Assembly (NCBI GenBank): GCA_902773035.1
Contig: CACYDB010000191.1
Coordinates: forward strand, 1 to 20,454
DNA from: an uncultured Ruminococcus sp.
GTDB lineage: Bacteria > Bacillota > Clostridia > Oscillospirales > Acutalibacteraceae
Direction: 5' to 3'
DNA: 20,454 bases
In this document: positions 7,899-15,573 of the stretch, in pieces
Position numbering within the stretch: position 1 is the stretch's first letter
How the letters are laid out: every line of letters begins with the position of its first letter
Notes under the pieces: model-generated
The model's database searches: none
What the model was told of the DNA's origin: nothing
The model's input: the letters and a program-made list of their open reading frames with translations, nothing else
Translations under genes and position numbers: made by a program

Positions 7899-9491
7899 AT
7901 GGCAAAATATATTTTTGTAACAGGCGGAGTAGTCTCGGGGCTCGGCAAGGGTATCACAGCCGCGTCACTCGGCAGGCTTTTAAAGTCAAGAGGACTGCGT
8001 GTTGCCGCTCAGAAGCTCGACCCGTACATAAACGTTGACCCGGGCACAATGAGCCCTTATCAGCACGGCGAGGTTTATGTTACCGAGGACGGCGCCGAAA
8101 CCGATCTCGACCTCGGTCACTACGAGCGTTTTATCGACGAGGATCTGAACAAATTCTCGAACCTCACCACAGGTAAGGTCTACTCAAATGTGCTCGCTAA
8201 GGAACGCAGGGGTGAATACCTCGGCAAAACCGTTCAGGTTATTCCTCATATCACGGATGAGATCAAGCGCTTTATTTACAGCGTAGGCAAAAAGACTGAC
8301 GCAGACGTTGTAATTACCGAAATCGGCGGCACGATCGGCGATATCGAGAGCCAGCCGTTTATTGAGGCTATCCGTCAGGTAGGTCACGAGGTCGGTGAGG
8401 ATAACAGACTCTATATTCACGTTACCCTTGTTCCGTATCTAAAGGCTTCGGGCGAGCACAAAAGCAAGCCTACACAGCACAGCGTTAAGGAGCTGCAGGG
8501 CTTGGGAGTAAGCCCCGACATTATCATCCTGCGTACAGACGAGCCCATAACCGACAGAACGATTTTTGACAAAATTGCTGGCTTCTGCAACGTATGGCCT
8601 GACTGCGTAATTGAAAATCTCACCCTCCCCGTGCTTTACGAGGCTCCGCTTATGCTCGAAAGGGCGCACCTGAGCGACATAGTTTGCCGTGAGCTGAACC
8701 TGAAATCCCACAAGCCCGATCTGGCTGACTGGGAGCATATGATCGAGCGAATCAAAACACGTGAGCGTTGCGTCAATATCGGCTTGGTCGGCAAATACGT
8801 CGAGCTCCACGACGCTTATCTCAGCGTTGCCGAGGCTCTGCGCCACGCGGGATACTACCTCAACTCAAGGGTAAATATAAAATGGATCGACTCCGAAGGT
8901 ATAAATGAAGAAAACGTTTCGGAAAAGCTCGGAGATCTGAACGGCATAATAGTCCCGGGCGGATTCGGTCAGCGCGGAATAGACGGAATGATCCTGTCTG
9001 CAAAATACGCGCGTGAGAACAACATCGCCTACTTCGGAATCTGCCTCGGAATGCAGATCGCCGTTATCGAATACTCGAGGAATGTCGCCGGTATCGAGAA
9101 CGCTAATTCGGGCGAGTTTGCCCAGAATGTTCCGAAGGTTATTGATTATCTTCCCGATCAGAGCGACGATACGGACAAGGGCGGCACACTTCGACTCGGC
9201 GCCTATCCCTGTGTAATCAGGGAAAACACTACGATGTACAGAGCTTACGGAAAAGTCGAGATCAGCGAGCGTCACCGCCACCGCTATGAGTTCAACAACG
9301 AATATCGTGAGAAGCTCGAAAAAGCCGGACTGACACTCTCGGGAATATCTCCCGACGGCTCACTGGTTGAAACGGTAGAGCTCAGCGACAGACCCTTCTA
9401 CGTCGGCGTACAGTACCATCCCGAATTCAAGAGTCGCCCCAACAAGCCTCATCCTCTTTTCTCAGCCTTTATCAAGGCGGCGCTGGAATAA
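7899..9491 (+). CDS. pyrG: CTP synthase (glutamine hydrolysing)
   Basis: Converts UTP to CTP using ATP and glutamine (or ammonia), the last step of de novo pyrimidine nucleotide synthesis, cytosolic. It is 530 residues, typical of PyrG. The N-terminal synthetase domain begins KYIFVTGGVVSGLGKG, with the nucleotide loop at residues 7-18. The C-terminal class I amidotransferase domain has GGFGQRG, the nucleophile in GICLGMQ (Cys382), and YHPEF with His507 and Glu509 completing the triad. ATG 7899 is preferred over the in-frame ATG at 7890 because AAAAGGA (7884-7890) lies 8 nt before it and overlaps the earlier ATG. The gene follows gltD after 21 bp with no terminator, so it is probably cotranscribed. 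This links a glutamine-consuming enzyme to glutamate synthase expression. A terminator hairpin follows at once. Confidence 0.97.
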   Translation: MAKYIFVTGGVVSGLGKGITAASLGRLLKSRGLRVAAQKLDPYINVDPGTMSPYQHGEVYVTEDGAETDLDLGHYERFIDEDLNKFSNLTTGKVYSNVLAKERRGEYLGKTVQVIPHITDEIKRFIYSVGKKTDADVVITEIGGTIGDIESQPFIEAIRQVGHEVGEDNRLYIHVTLVPYLKASGEHKSKPTQHSVKELQGLGVSPDIIILRTDEPITDRTIFDKIAGFCNVWPDCVIENLTLPVLYEAPLMLERAHLSDIVCRELNLKSHKPDLADWEHMIERIKTRERCVNIGLVGKYVELHDAYLSVAEALRHAGYYLNSRVNIKWIDSEGINEENVSEKLGDLNGIIVPGGFGQRGIDGMILSAKYARENNIAYFGICLGMQIAVIEYSRNVAGIENANSGEFAQNVPKVIDYLPDQSDDTDKGGTLRLGAYPCVIRENTTMYRAYGKVEISERHRHRYEFNNEYREKLEKAGLTLSGISPDGSLVETVELSDRPFYVGVQYHPEFKSRPNKPHPLFSAFIKAALE

Positions 9492-9496
9492 AAAAC

Positions 9497-9524
9497 GGAG
9501 CCGCGGCGTTATTGCCGCGACTCC
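9497..9524. terminator. Bidirectional terminator between pyrG and the alcohol dehydrogenase gene
   Basis: GGAG-C-CGCGGC / GCCGCG-A-CTCC forms a 10-bp stem with one C-A mismatch around a GTTATT loop. The minus strand runs into GTTTTTT, ideal for the dehydrogenase gene. The plus strand is followed by the weaker TAATTTATTTATTA. The hairpin lies between two convergent genes. Confidence 0.85.
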
Positions 9525-9538
9525 TAATTTATTTATTA

Positions 9539-10702
9539 TCAAAGTGAATCCGTGAGAATTTTTACGAGGTCATCCTCGAGAAGCGGAACCCACGCTTCCT
9601 CCAAGCCCTCGTTGACGGCGATATGATGAGCCATCTCCCCTATCCTGCTTTCGTCAATGCCGACGTCTTTAAGATGCATCGGAATATCAATCGACTCAAA
9701 GAACTTATAGGTAGCGTCAATCGCCTGATTCGCGATATCAAACTTATCCTGATTTTCGTCGATTCCGAAAACGTTAACGCCGTATTTTACAAAGCGGTCA
9801 ACGCTCTTGTCGCTGAGGATGTACTTCATCCATCGCGGAGTGATGATCGCGAGGCCTACGCCGTGCGTGATGTCGTAGTAGGCGCTCAGCGCGTGCTCAA
9901 TCGCGTGACAAGGCCAGCCTGACGGACTGTTGCCGAGGGCGTAGATTCCGTTGCAGCCGTAGGTGCAGGTCAGCATCATCTCAGCTCTGGCGGTGTAATC
10001 CTCGGGATTCTCGATGCACTTAACGGCGTTTACCATAAGGCTCTTTAAGCCCGCCTCCATAAAGCCGTCGTTGAGAAGCGTTGAGTCCTCGCAGAAATAC
10101 TGCTCAATGATGTGGTTCATCGCGTCAGCGCAGCCCGCGGCTGTCTGATTCTTCGAAACGGTAAAGGTGTAGGTCGGGTCAAGGAAGGATACCCTCGGGT
10201 AATTGTGAGGGTCGATGTAGCCGATTTTATCGTTAGTTTCCGTCCTCGAGATAACGCCGCCCGCGTCATACTCGCTGCCCGTCGCGGCGAGAGTAATGAT
10301 ATCTACGATCGGCAGTGAAGCCTCGGCAAACGCCTGATAGGAAATGAGATCCCACGGGTCGCCGTCATACTTAGCTCCCGCGGCGATTGCCTTTGAGCAG
10401 TCGAGCACGCTTCCTCCGCCTACCGCGAGGATAACGTCAATATCATTTTCCTTGCACAGCCTTACGCCGTCGAGCACGCTCGGATCATACTTGGGGTTAG
10501 GCTGAATGTCCGAGAGCTCGATGATCTCAAAGTCCGACAAAAGCTCCCTGACCTTGTCGTAAAGCCCTATCCTCTTGATACTGCCACCGCCGTAGGTGAG
10601 CAGTATTTTTTTGCCGAACTGAGCCATAACCTCAGGAAGCTGAGCTACCGCTCCCTCGCCGAAGATAAGCCTCGTCGGAGTCTGATAATCAAAGTTTTGC
10701 AT
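9539..10702 (-). CDS. Iron-containing (group III) alcohol dehydrogenase
   Basis: NAD(P)H-dependent interconversion of an alcohol and an aldehyde or ketone, cytosolic. In Clostridia such enzymes often serve butanol or other fermentative alcohol formation. It is 387 residues, normal for the family. The cofactor motif GGGSVLD is at 95-101. The expected metal ligands are all present: Asp193, His197, His266 and His280, the last in the THGVGLA context. Sequence texture resembles the YugJ/YugK and clostridial butanol dehydrogenase branch, but the substrate cannot be assigned. AAGGAGG lies just upstream of the ATG. The gene is monocistronic, with its own promoter and a strong terminator on each side. 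Confidence 0.93.
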   Translation of the reverse strand: MQNFDYQTPTRLIFGEGAVAQLPEVMAQFGKKILLTYGGGSIKRIGLYDKVRELLSDFEIIELSDIQPNPKYDPSVLDGVRLCKENDIDVILAVGGGSVLDCSKAIAAGAKYDGDPWDLISYQAFAEASLPIVDIITLAATGSEYDAGGVISRTETNDKIGYIDPHNYPRVSFLDPTYTFTVSKNQTAAGCADAMNHIIEQYFCEDSTLLNDGFMEAGLKSLMVNAVKCIENPEDYTARAEMMLTCTYGCNGIYALGNSPSGWPCHAIEHALSAYYDITHGVGLAIITPRWMKYILSDKSVDRFVKYGVNVFGIDENQDKFDIANQAIDATYKFFESIDIPMHLKDVGIDESRIGEMAHHIAVNEGLEEAWVPLLEDDLVKILTDSL

Positions 10703-10742
10703 ATTTTTCCTCCTTTGTACTTTATTAAATTAACACACCTAA

Positions 10743-10771
10743 ATTATATCAGCAAATCTTAAAAAAGTCTA
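10743..10771 (-). promoter_or_regulatory. Promoter of the alcohol dehydrogenase gene
   Basis: Minus strand: TAGACT (10771-10766, 4/6), a 17-nt spacer and a perfect TATAAT (10748-10743). It starts immediately after the terminator of the upstream carboxypeptidase gene. Confidence 0.65.
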
Positions 10772-10776
10772 CAAAA

Positions 10777-10802
10777 ACCTCCGCCTGAAATCAGGCGGAG
10801 GT
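10777..10802 (-). terminator. Strong terminator of the vanY-like gene
   Basis: A perfect 12-bp stem, ACCTCCGCCTGA with TCAGGCGGAGGT, has a 2-nt centre as drawn; opening the inner A-T pairs gives a larger loop. On the minus strand it continues into TTTTTG, directly after the carboxypeptidase stop codon. The plus strand is followed by GATTTTTT, so it could also block transcription in that direction. Confidence 0.92.
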
Positions 10803-10814
10803 GATTTTTTAATA

Positions 10815-11882
10815 TTAATAACCCTTGGAAACGACTTCCCAGCCGTCCTTATCGGTACGCGCGAGCCACCACTGATAATCCTTGTACTCGTGATTGGATT
10901 CCAGCGTTGAGTTTTTCTTGCCCTTTGGAGACTTGAAGTCGGTCAGGAACTTGGCGACCTTTGTATACTTCGCGTCGGGATTCTTCTCATTGACCCATTT
11001 GAGATTGGCGTCGTTTACTTCGCTGTCACCCGCGTAGCGAATGTTGTGAAGCTTGCAGCCCTCAAAGTTCGCGAAGTCGCACTTGAGCTGAATTACGGCG
11101 TCCTCTAAATCCTTCTTGCTGTAAATTGAAGATGTGCCGTAGTCAATATCAACCTTGCCGCCCTTAGCCTTGCCGAGATACTCCTCGAGAGTAAGTCCCT
11201 TGGACTTGATGTTCTTGGCGATGTAGCCGTTTTCTACATAACGAATGTGCCACGGTTCATATCCGTAGCCCGTGATGTGCTCCTTGCCCTCAAGATAGCG
11301 GAGAATGAAGCCGTATTTAGCGAGCTTCTTATGGATTTCAGCCCAGATCTTCTTGTACTTGATCATATCCTCGTTCTCAACGACGTCCTTGCCGTCGATA
11401 ATCAGATATAAGTCAAGCGCGAGACCTGTATGATGCTCTGAATAGCCGGGCTTGGCGACAGTCTTGGCGGCGTATTCGGCGCCGTACTTCTTGGTGAAGT
11501 CGTCCATGATCTTCTGCTGCTCCTTAACGCTTCTGCGCGCGGAGTCGAGGTCAACGTGGATGCCGTGAGATACGAGGTCCTGCTTGAGATTGAGGTAAGC
11601 GTCGTAAGCCTTCTTCTCTACCTCAACGGTGTCGCCTATGGAATTGGTGGTGTGGATCGTTTCGAGTTTATCCTCCCATGTGTCAGGGAGCGGATTTGTC
11701 TTGTTGACAAGCACCATATAGTCGATAGGCTCGGATTTTGTTGTATCGGGAGCTTCCGCCTTAGCGGCGCCTGTAGCTCCTGTTGATTTGTTGTCGGCTG
11801 AACTGCCCGAACAGCCTGTAAAGACAGATGCCGTCATTACAGCCGCTAAAGCAATCGCCGCTAAAGCTTTGATTTTTTTCAT
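10815..11882 (-). CDS. VanY-type D-alanyl-D-alanine carboxypeptidase lipoprotein (peptidase M15B)
   Basis: Zinc peptidase that trims the terminal D-Ala from peptidoglycan stem peptides outside the membrane. It is 355 residues. Residues 1-23 form a signal peptide ending in FTGC, with Cys24 as the probable lipidated residue, followed by a Ser/Thr/Ala-rich linker to about 50. The M15 core is at about 85-215. It has the zinc motif SEHHTGLALD (Ser148, His150, Asp157) and the EPWH motif (Glu209, His212), all intact. Residues from about 240 to 355 form a tail that I do not recognise, beyond the usual VanY length. It contains Cys268 and Cys276 and ends in a Trp/Tyr-rich stretch. GGAGG lies 6-10 nt before the ATG. 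No vanA/B-type genes are nearby, so this is probably ordinary wall maturation rather than glycopeptide resistance. Confidence 0.9.
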   Translation of the reverse strand: MKKIKALAAIALAAVMTASVFTGCSGSSADNKSTGATGAAKAEAPDTTKSEPIDYMVLVNKTNPLPDTWEDKLETIHTTNSIGDTVEVEKKAYDAYLNLKQDLVSHGIHVDLDSARRSVKEQQKIMDDFTKKYGAEYAAKTVAKPGYSEHHTGLALDLYLIIDGKDVVENEDMIKYKKIWAEIHKKLAKYGFILRYLEGKEHITGYGYEPWHIRYVENGYIAKNIKSKGLTLEEYLGKAKGGKVDIDYGTSSIYSKKDLEDAVIQLKCDFANFEGCKLHNIRYAGDSEVNDANLKWVNEKNPDAKYTKVAKFLTDFKSPKGKKNSTLESNHEYKDYQWWLARTDKDGWEVVSKGY

Positions 11883-11932
11883 TATTTTCCTCCTTAATAT
11901 AAACCCTTTTAGTCAGGGAACTAATCGCCACT

Positions 11933-11960
11933 ATTATAGCATTACTTTTTATTCACTCAA
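11933..11960 (-). promoter_or_regulatory. Promoter of the vanY-like gene
   Basis: Minus strand: TTGAGT (11960-11955, 4/6), a 16-nt spacer and a perfect TATAAT (11938-11933), about 50 nt upstream of the ATG. It lies in the 91-bp gap after the SNF2 gene. No clear terminator for the SNF2 gene was seen there, so read-through into vanY is possible. Confidence 0.65.
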
Positions 11961-11973
11961 CGATATTTTTACA

Positions 11974-14127
11974 TTAATTACGATTTTCTGAATTTTTCAG
12001 CTTTTCGATTTCCTTATTGAATACGTCGTTGAGCGAGCTCTCGTCGAGCGTGAGGCTCTCCTGACCGCTGACGGAGACGTCCGCAAAGTTGTCAAAGAGG
12101 AGCTGCTTTGCCCTAAGCAGCTCAAGGATACGCTCGTCGATCGTTTCATCCGCAAGCAGACGGTGAACGATCACGCTCCTGACCTGACCCATACGGTAGG
12201 CTCGGCTGATTGCCTGATTCTCGATCGAGGGCTTGATCTGAGGCTCGCAGAGGACTACTACGGAAGCCGCCTGAATGTTGAGTCCCGTGCCTCCCGCCTG
12301 AATCTGAGCGAGGAGTACGGCACCTCCGGGAGCCTTCTCAAACTCGTCGATTATCTCCTGCCTTCTCTTAGGCTGGATATCGCCCGTGATCGCCTCCATA
12401 CACTTATCACCCAGCGCCTCGCTGACGGTCTTGATCGTATTGATGAAGAAGGAGAATACAAGCACCTTGCGGTTATCCTCCTTCGCCTCCTCGCAAATCT
12501 GGATAAGCCGCTCGAGCTTTGAGGAGCTTTCGGGCTCTACGCCGAGGAAGGACACCTGACGCATCGACATATAGTTGCCGCTCTCAGCACTGAGCCTGTA
12601 GGCTCTGTATTCCGCGTCATTGACGTCGCACCACTCCTCCTTCTGAATAAGGTCGGGAAGCTCGGTGAGGACGTCGTCCCTTGTACGACGGAAATATACG
12701 GGAGCGATGATTTTCCGAAACTGAGGCGCTCCCGAGAGCGCCTGAATGTTTTTGAGCTCGGAGGCTATATCGGGTCGCAGACAGCCTATGAGGGAGCGCA
12801 TCTCCTCTACCCTGTTTTCGAGCGCGGTACCCGTCATAAAGAGGATTCGCTTCGCGTTATCGCTGATTGAGAGCAGGTTGCGTGTACGCTTAGCGTTCGG
12901 ATTTTTGACGTAATGCGCCTCGTCAACCACGAGCATACCGTACTTGAAGCGGTCGCTGAGCTCGAATTTCTCGAGAGTTTCGTAGGTAGTTACGGCTATA
13001 CCGCCGTTTTCCTTCCAGCTCTCCAAGGATGCCAGAACGTCTTTGCCGTGGATTTTTTCGCAGGGAATGTCGCAGAATTTTTGAATCTCTCTGTACCAGT
13101 TTATCAGAACGCTCGCGGGACAGACTACTACAAAATGGTGCTCGCCTGAGTTACGCAGCGCTACGAGAGAAGCTATCGCCTGAACCGTCTTGCCGAGTCC
13201 CATCTCGTCGCCCAGCAGGACGTTACCCTGATTTATGATGTATTTTACTCCGAACTTCTGATAGATACGAAGCTCGCATTTCAAGCCCGTGAGGTCGAGC
13301 GGTACCTTCTCGATTTCCTCCTTCAGAGCCTCGCTCAGTCCTGCTACAGCCTCGCTCTCACCGGGCTTCTGAATCCCGAGCTCCTCAAGGACAGTATAGT
13401 ACTGAGCCGAATTTTTCTCAAAGTCTTTCAGGCTGTCCCTTCCGAAATCGCCGACAACTCCCGATACCGATTTATAGATTTCAAGGGCGTCGGAAACGTA
13501 GCCGCTCTGAGCCAGATTTTCAAGGTAATCGCAAGCCTGTTTCGCGTCCTCCTTAGCCTGAGCTCCCGCGAAAAGCCATTTGAGCCTTCCCTTTGCCGCC
13601 GATGCCGCGCTCAGAGCGTTTTCTATATCGCCGTGAGTATCGTTAAAGAGGCTCTCGGCGCGGTCGTACTGAGGCTTTAACTGCTTGTATTTGTAAAGAA
13701 TTTTTATCAGGGCGAGGTTCTCGGGGCGCTTATCGTCCGCTGTAAGTCTTACGGGCGTATTAGCCGCGGCGTTTTTCGCGACCTCATTCGCGATTGACTT
13801 TATCTTTTCAGCCGACTGCCTGCCGATACCGCTGACTCGCTCAAGAGAAGCTATCGAAGCCCTCTCCACGTCGGCTATACTCTTATACCCTGCCGAACGT
13901 AGCAGTGACGTCTTTATGCCCTGCCTGCCCGAGTTAAGCTCCTCGATGTCGATATCGGAGAGGGTTTTCCTGACCTCCGCGGCGCGCAGATTATCCGCCG
14001 CCCTCTCGATTTCAGCCGCGGCGCTGTTCTTACGCGCGATAACATTCTCAAGCTTTTTATCGGCTGAACCGACGGCGTTTATATTGTCCTTGACCTGTCT
14101 GAAATCAGGCTTGAATTTCTCACTCAT
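11974..14127 (-). CDS. SNF2-family DEAD/DEAH-box ATPase with N-terminal helix-hairpin-helix
   Basis: Probable ATP-driven double-stranded DNA translocase or remodeller; its target is unknown. It is 717 residues. Residues 1-65 are charged and helical, likely coiled coil. Residues about 75-115 look like a helix-hairpin-helix (LERVSGIGRQSAEKI), a non-specific DNA-binding element. Residues 130-280 are helical and unrecognised. The SNF2 ATPase covers about 285-680. It has motif I DEMGLGKT (307-314), motif II DEAH (402-405), motif III TGTA (432-435), motif V AGGTGLN (611-617) and motif VI QAISRAYRMGQ (638-648). No nuclease, SWIM zinc finger or methyltransferase domain is seen. GGAGG precedes the ATG by 6 nt. 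Neighbours give no hint of a restriction or defence role. RapA-like transcription recycling is an alternative, but that family is longer and differently built. Confidence 0.9.
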   Translation of the reverse strand: MSEKFKPDFRQVKDNINAVGSADKKLENVIARKNSAAAEIERAADNLRAAEVRKTLSDIDIEELNSGRQGIKTSLLRSAGYKSIADVERASIASLERVSGIGRQSAEKIKSIANEVAKNAAANTPVRLTADDKRPENLALIKILYKYKQLKPQYDRAESLFNDTHGDIENALSAASAAKGRLKWLFAGAQAKEDAKQACDYLENLAQSGYVSDALEIYKSVSGVVGDFGRDSLKDFEKNSAQYYTVLEELGIQKPGESEAVAGLSEALKEEIEKVPLDLTGLKCELRIYQKFGVKYIINQGNVLLGDEMGLGKTVQAIASLVALRNSGEHHFVVVCPASVLINWYREIQKFCDIPCEKIHGKDVLASLESWKENGGIAVTTYETLEKFELSDRFKYGMLVVDEAHYVKNPNAKRTRNLLSISDNAKRILFMTGTALENRVEEMRSLIGCLRPDIASELKNIQALSGAPQFRKIIAPVYFRRTRDDVLTELPDLIQKEEWCDVNDAEYRAYRLSAESGNYMSMRQVSFLGVEPESSSKLERLIQICEEAKEDNRKVLVFSFFINTIKTVSEALGDKCMEAITGDIQPKRRQEIIDEFEKAPGGAVLLAQIQAGGTGLNIQAASVVVLCEPQIKPSIENQAISRAYRMGQVRSVIVHRLLADETIDERILELLRAKQLLFDNFADVSVSGQESLTLDESSLNDVFNKEIEKLKNSENRN

Positions 14128-14160
14128 CGCTATCCTCCGTAACGGAATTTTACATTTTTT

Positions 14161-14189
14161 ATTCTAACACATCGGCAGACTGATGTCAT
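14161..14189 (-). promoter_or_regulatory. Promoter of the SNF2-family gene
   Basis: Minus strand: ATGACA (14189-14184, 5/6), a 17-nt spacer and TAGAAT (14166-14161, 5/6), with the ATG about 34 nt downstream. It shares the 168-bp gap with the divergent promoter of the acylation operon. Confidence 0.65.
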
Positions 14190-14233
14190 CAAAAATTCAT
14201 AAAAATTTTGCGATAAATTATTACAATGAACAA

Positions 14234-14263
14234 TTGACTTTTAAAGAATAACTGATGTATAAT
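14234..14263 (+). promoter_or_regulatory. Promoter of the SGNH-DUF4358-MBOAT-DHHW operon
   Basis: TTGACT (14234-14239, 5/6), an 18-nt spacer and a perfect TATAAT (14258-14263). The leader is about 26 nt, with GAGGT at 14286-14290 as ribosome binding site. No other promoter was seen within the operon. Confidence 0.72.
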
Positions 14264-14295
14264 TTTATTCAGAACGACAAATTTCGAGGTTTTAA

Positions 14296-15087
14296 ATGCG
14301 TAAATATATAAAAACAGCGCTGTTGATTGTAATTGCCGCCATGGTCGGATTTATGACGATAAGAGCGGCGATCACTCTCTTTCCCTCAATGCCCGCTCAG
14401 AGCAATACCGCCGAAGGCTTGGCGTACATCAAGGCTGAGGAAAAAGCCGATATCTCAGCCAATGAGAACGCAATCAATCAGGCGCGTGACGAAGTCAAAA
14501 GAGTACAGCAGTCAAAGCATGCCGCCGAGGAAATCTCGAACGGCAATTTCAGGGCGGGCTTCAATGAGATCCTGATATGCGGCGACAGTCTTGTAAAATC
14601 AATAGTTGAATACGAAGTCCTCGACAGCGATCAGGTTGTCGCGGAGATCGGCGCGGGAACTCAGTATTTATCCGACAACATCTCCGCGCTGAAAGCCGTT
14701 AACCCTAAGTACCTCGTGCTTCATTTCGGCGAGAATGAGCTCGACAAAAAGAAGTACGCCTCCTACTTTATCGCGCGGTACAGAGCGGCTTTGCAGAAGC
14801 TCAAAAAGGAGCTGCCTAACACAAGGATATACGTTGACAGCATCTTCCCCGTCTTGAAAAAGGCGTACAAATCCGAGCCCTACACCGAGCACATCGACCA
14901 CTATAACACTCTGCTCAAAGAGCTCGCGAAGGAGCTTGAAGTAACCTACCTCGACTACTCAACGCTCAAAGGCTTTTTCCTGAAAAAATACTACGACGCC
15001 GACGGAATCCACTTTGTAGAAACTTTTTACACGGAAAAGTATCTGCCCTATATTTTCACGGAGGTATACAGCTACATTGACCAATAA
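14296..15087 (+). CDS. Membrane-anchored SGNH/GDSL-like hydrolase or acyltransferase
   Basis: Probable extracytoplasmic esterase or acyltransferase of the SGNH fold. It is 263 residues. One membrane segment at about 6-26 anchors it, followed by a charged helical stretch (about 45-82), likely a coiled-coil stalk. The catalytic domain shows block I CGDSLV (Ser98), block II Gly120 in IGAGTQYL, block III FGENEL (Asn147) and block V DADGIHF (Asp236, His239). A complete Ser-Asp-His set is therefore visible. It is the first gene of an operon that contains an AlgI-like MBOAT protein. SGNH proteins next to MBOAT transporters (PatB with PatA, AlgJ/AlgX with AlgI) place acyl groups on a polymer outside the cell, and I infer the same here. 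A plain esterase that removes such groups is the main alternative. Its end overlaps the next gene by 11 bp. Confidence 0.82.
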   Translation: MRKYIKTALLIVIAAMVGFMTIRAAITLFPSMPAQSNTAEGLAYIKAEEKADISANENAINQARDEVKRVQQSKHAAEEISNGNFRAGFNEILICGDSLVKSIVEYEVLDSDQVVAEIGAGTQYLSDNISALKAVNPKYLVLHFGENELDKKKYASYFIARYRAALQKLKKELPNTRIYVDSIFPVLKKAYKSEPYTEHIDHYNTLLKELAKELEVTYLDYSTLKGFFLKKYYDADGIHFVETFYTEKYLPYIFTEVYSYIDQ

Positions 15088-15556
15088 AAAATATCTTATC
15101 GCGGAGCTGCTGTGTGTAGCGGCTCTGATCACCTTTATTGTTCTGATTTGCGTCTCACGCTCGGGAGGCACGGATAAGAAAATTTCCGACGTCGCCGCTC
15201 CCGTTGTCAAGACTATGGCAAACAATCAGATGACTAAAAAGACTAACGCCGACGCCGTCAAGGCGTTCAAGCTCGATCTGAGCCTTACCGACGGCGTTGT
15301 ATACTACGCAAACAATAACGTTATGGACGTATCCGAGCTGCTGATAGTAAAGCTCAAGGATAAGTCGGACGCTCACGACTTAAAGGGAAAGGTTGACTTA
15401 AGAGTTTCCGAGCAAAAAAAGCTCTACAAAAGCTACGCTCCCAAGCAATACTCGCTGCTTGAAAACAGTATTACGGAAATAAGCGGCAACGTCCTTTTCT
15501 ACTGTACGGCTGAGAACGCGGTCTCGCTCTTTGAAAAATTCAAGGAAGCGTTATAG
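15077..15556 (+). CDS. DUF4358-type membrane-anchored protein
   Basis: Function unknown. It is 159 residues with one N-terminal membrane segment (about 6-26) and a small extracytoplasmic domain. The stretch MDVSELLIVKLKD (about 83-95), followed by an alpha region and a C-terminal TAENAVSLFEKF, resembles the DUF4358 family, small anchored proteins of Clostridia. I know no function for that family. The start codon is TTG at 15077. It is supported by GGAGGT at 15060-15065, 11 nt upstream, and by the Met-Thr-Asn-Lys-Lys opening before the membrane helix. The 11-bp overlap with the SGNH gene and the 17-bp gap to the MBOAT gene imply cotranscription. A role like that of small accessory proteins in alginate acetylation (AlgF) is speculation from position only. 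Confidence 0.72.
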   Translation: MTNKKYLIAELLCVAALITFIVLICVSRSGGTDKKISDVAAPVVKTMANNQMTKKTNADAVKAFKLDLSLTDGVVYYANNNVMDVSELLIVKLKDKSDAHDLKGKVDLRVSEQKKLYKSYAPKQYSLLENSITEISGNVLFYCTAENAVSLFEKFKEAL

Positions 15557-15573
15557 ATTTCAATTACGGATAA

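Noticed and set aside
11987..11999. CTGAATTTTTCAG as terminator of the SNF2 gene
   Set aside because: The stem is only 5 bp and AT-rich, lies inside the coding end and is not followed by a U-tract on the minus strand.
10815..14127. Glycopeptide resistance or phage-defence island (VanY plus SNF2 helicase)
   Set aside because: There are no vanHAX-type, nuclease, methyltransferase or mobile-element genes nearby. Each gene has its own promoter, and composition looks like the rest of the window.
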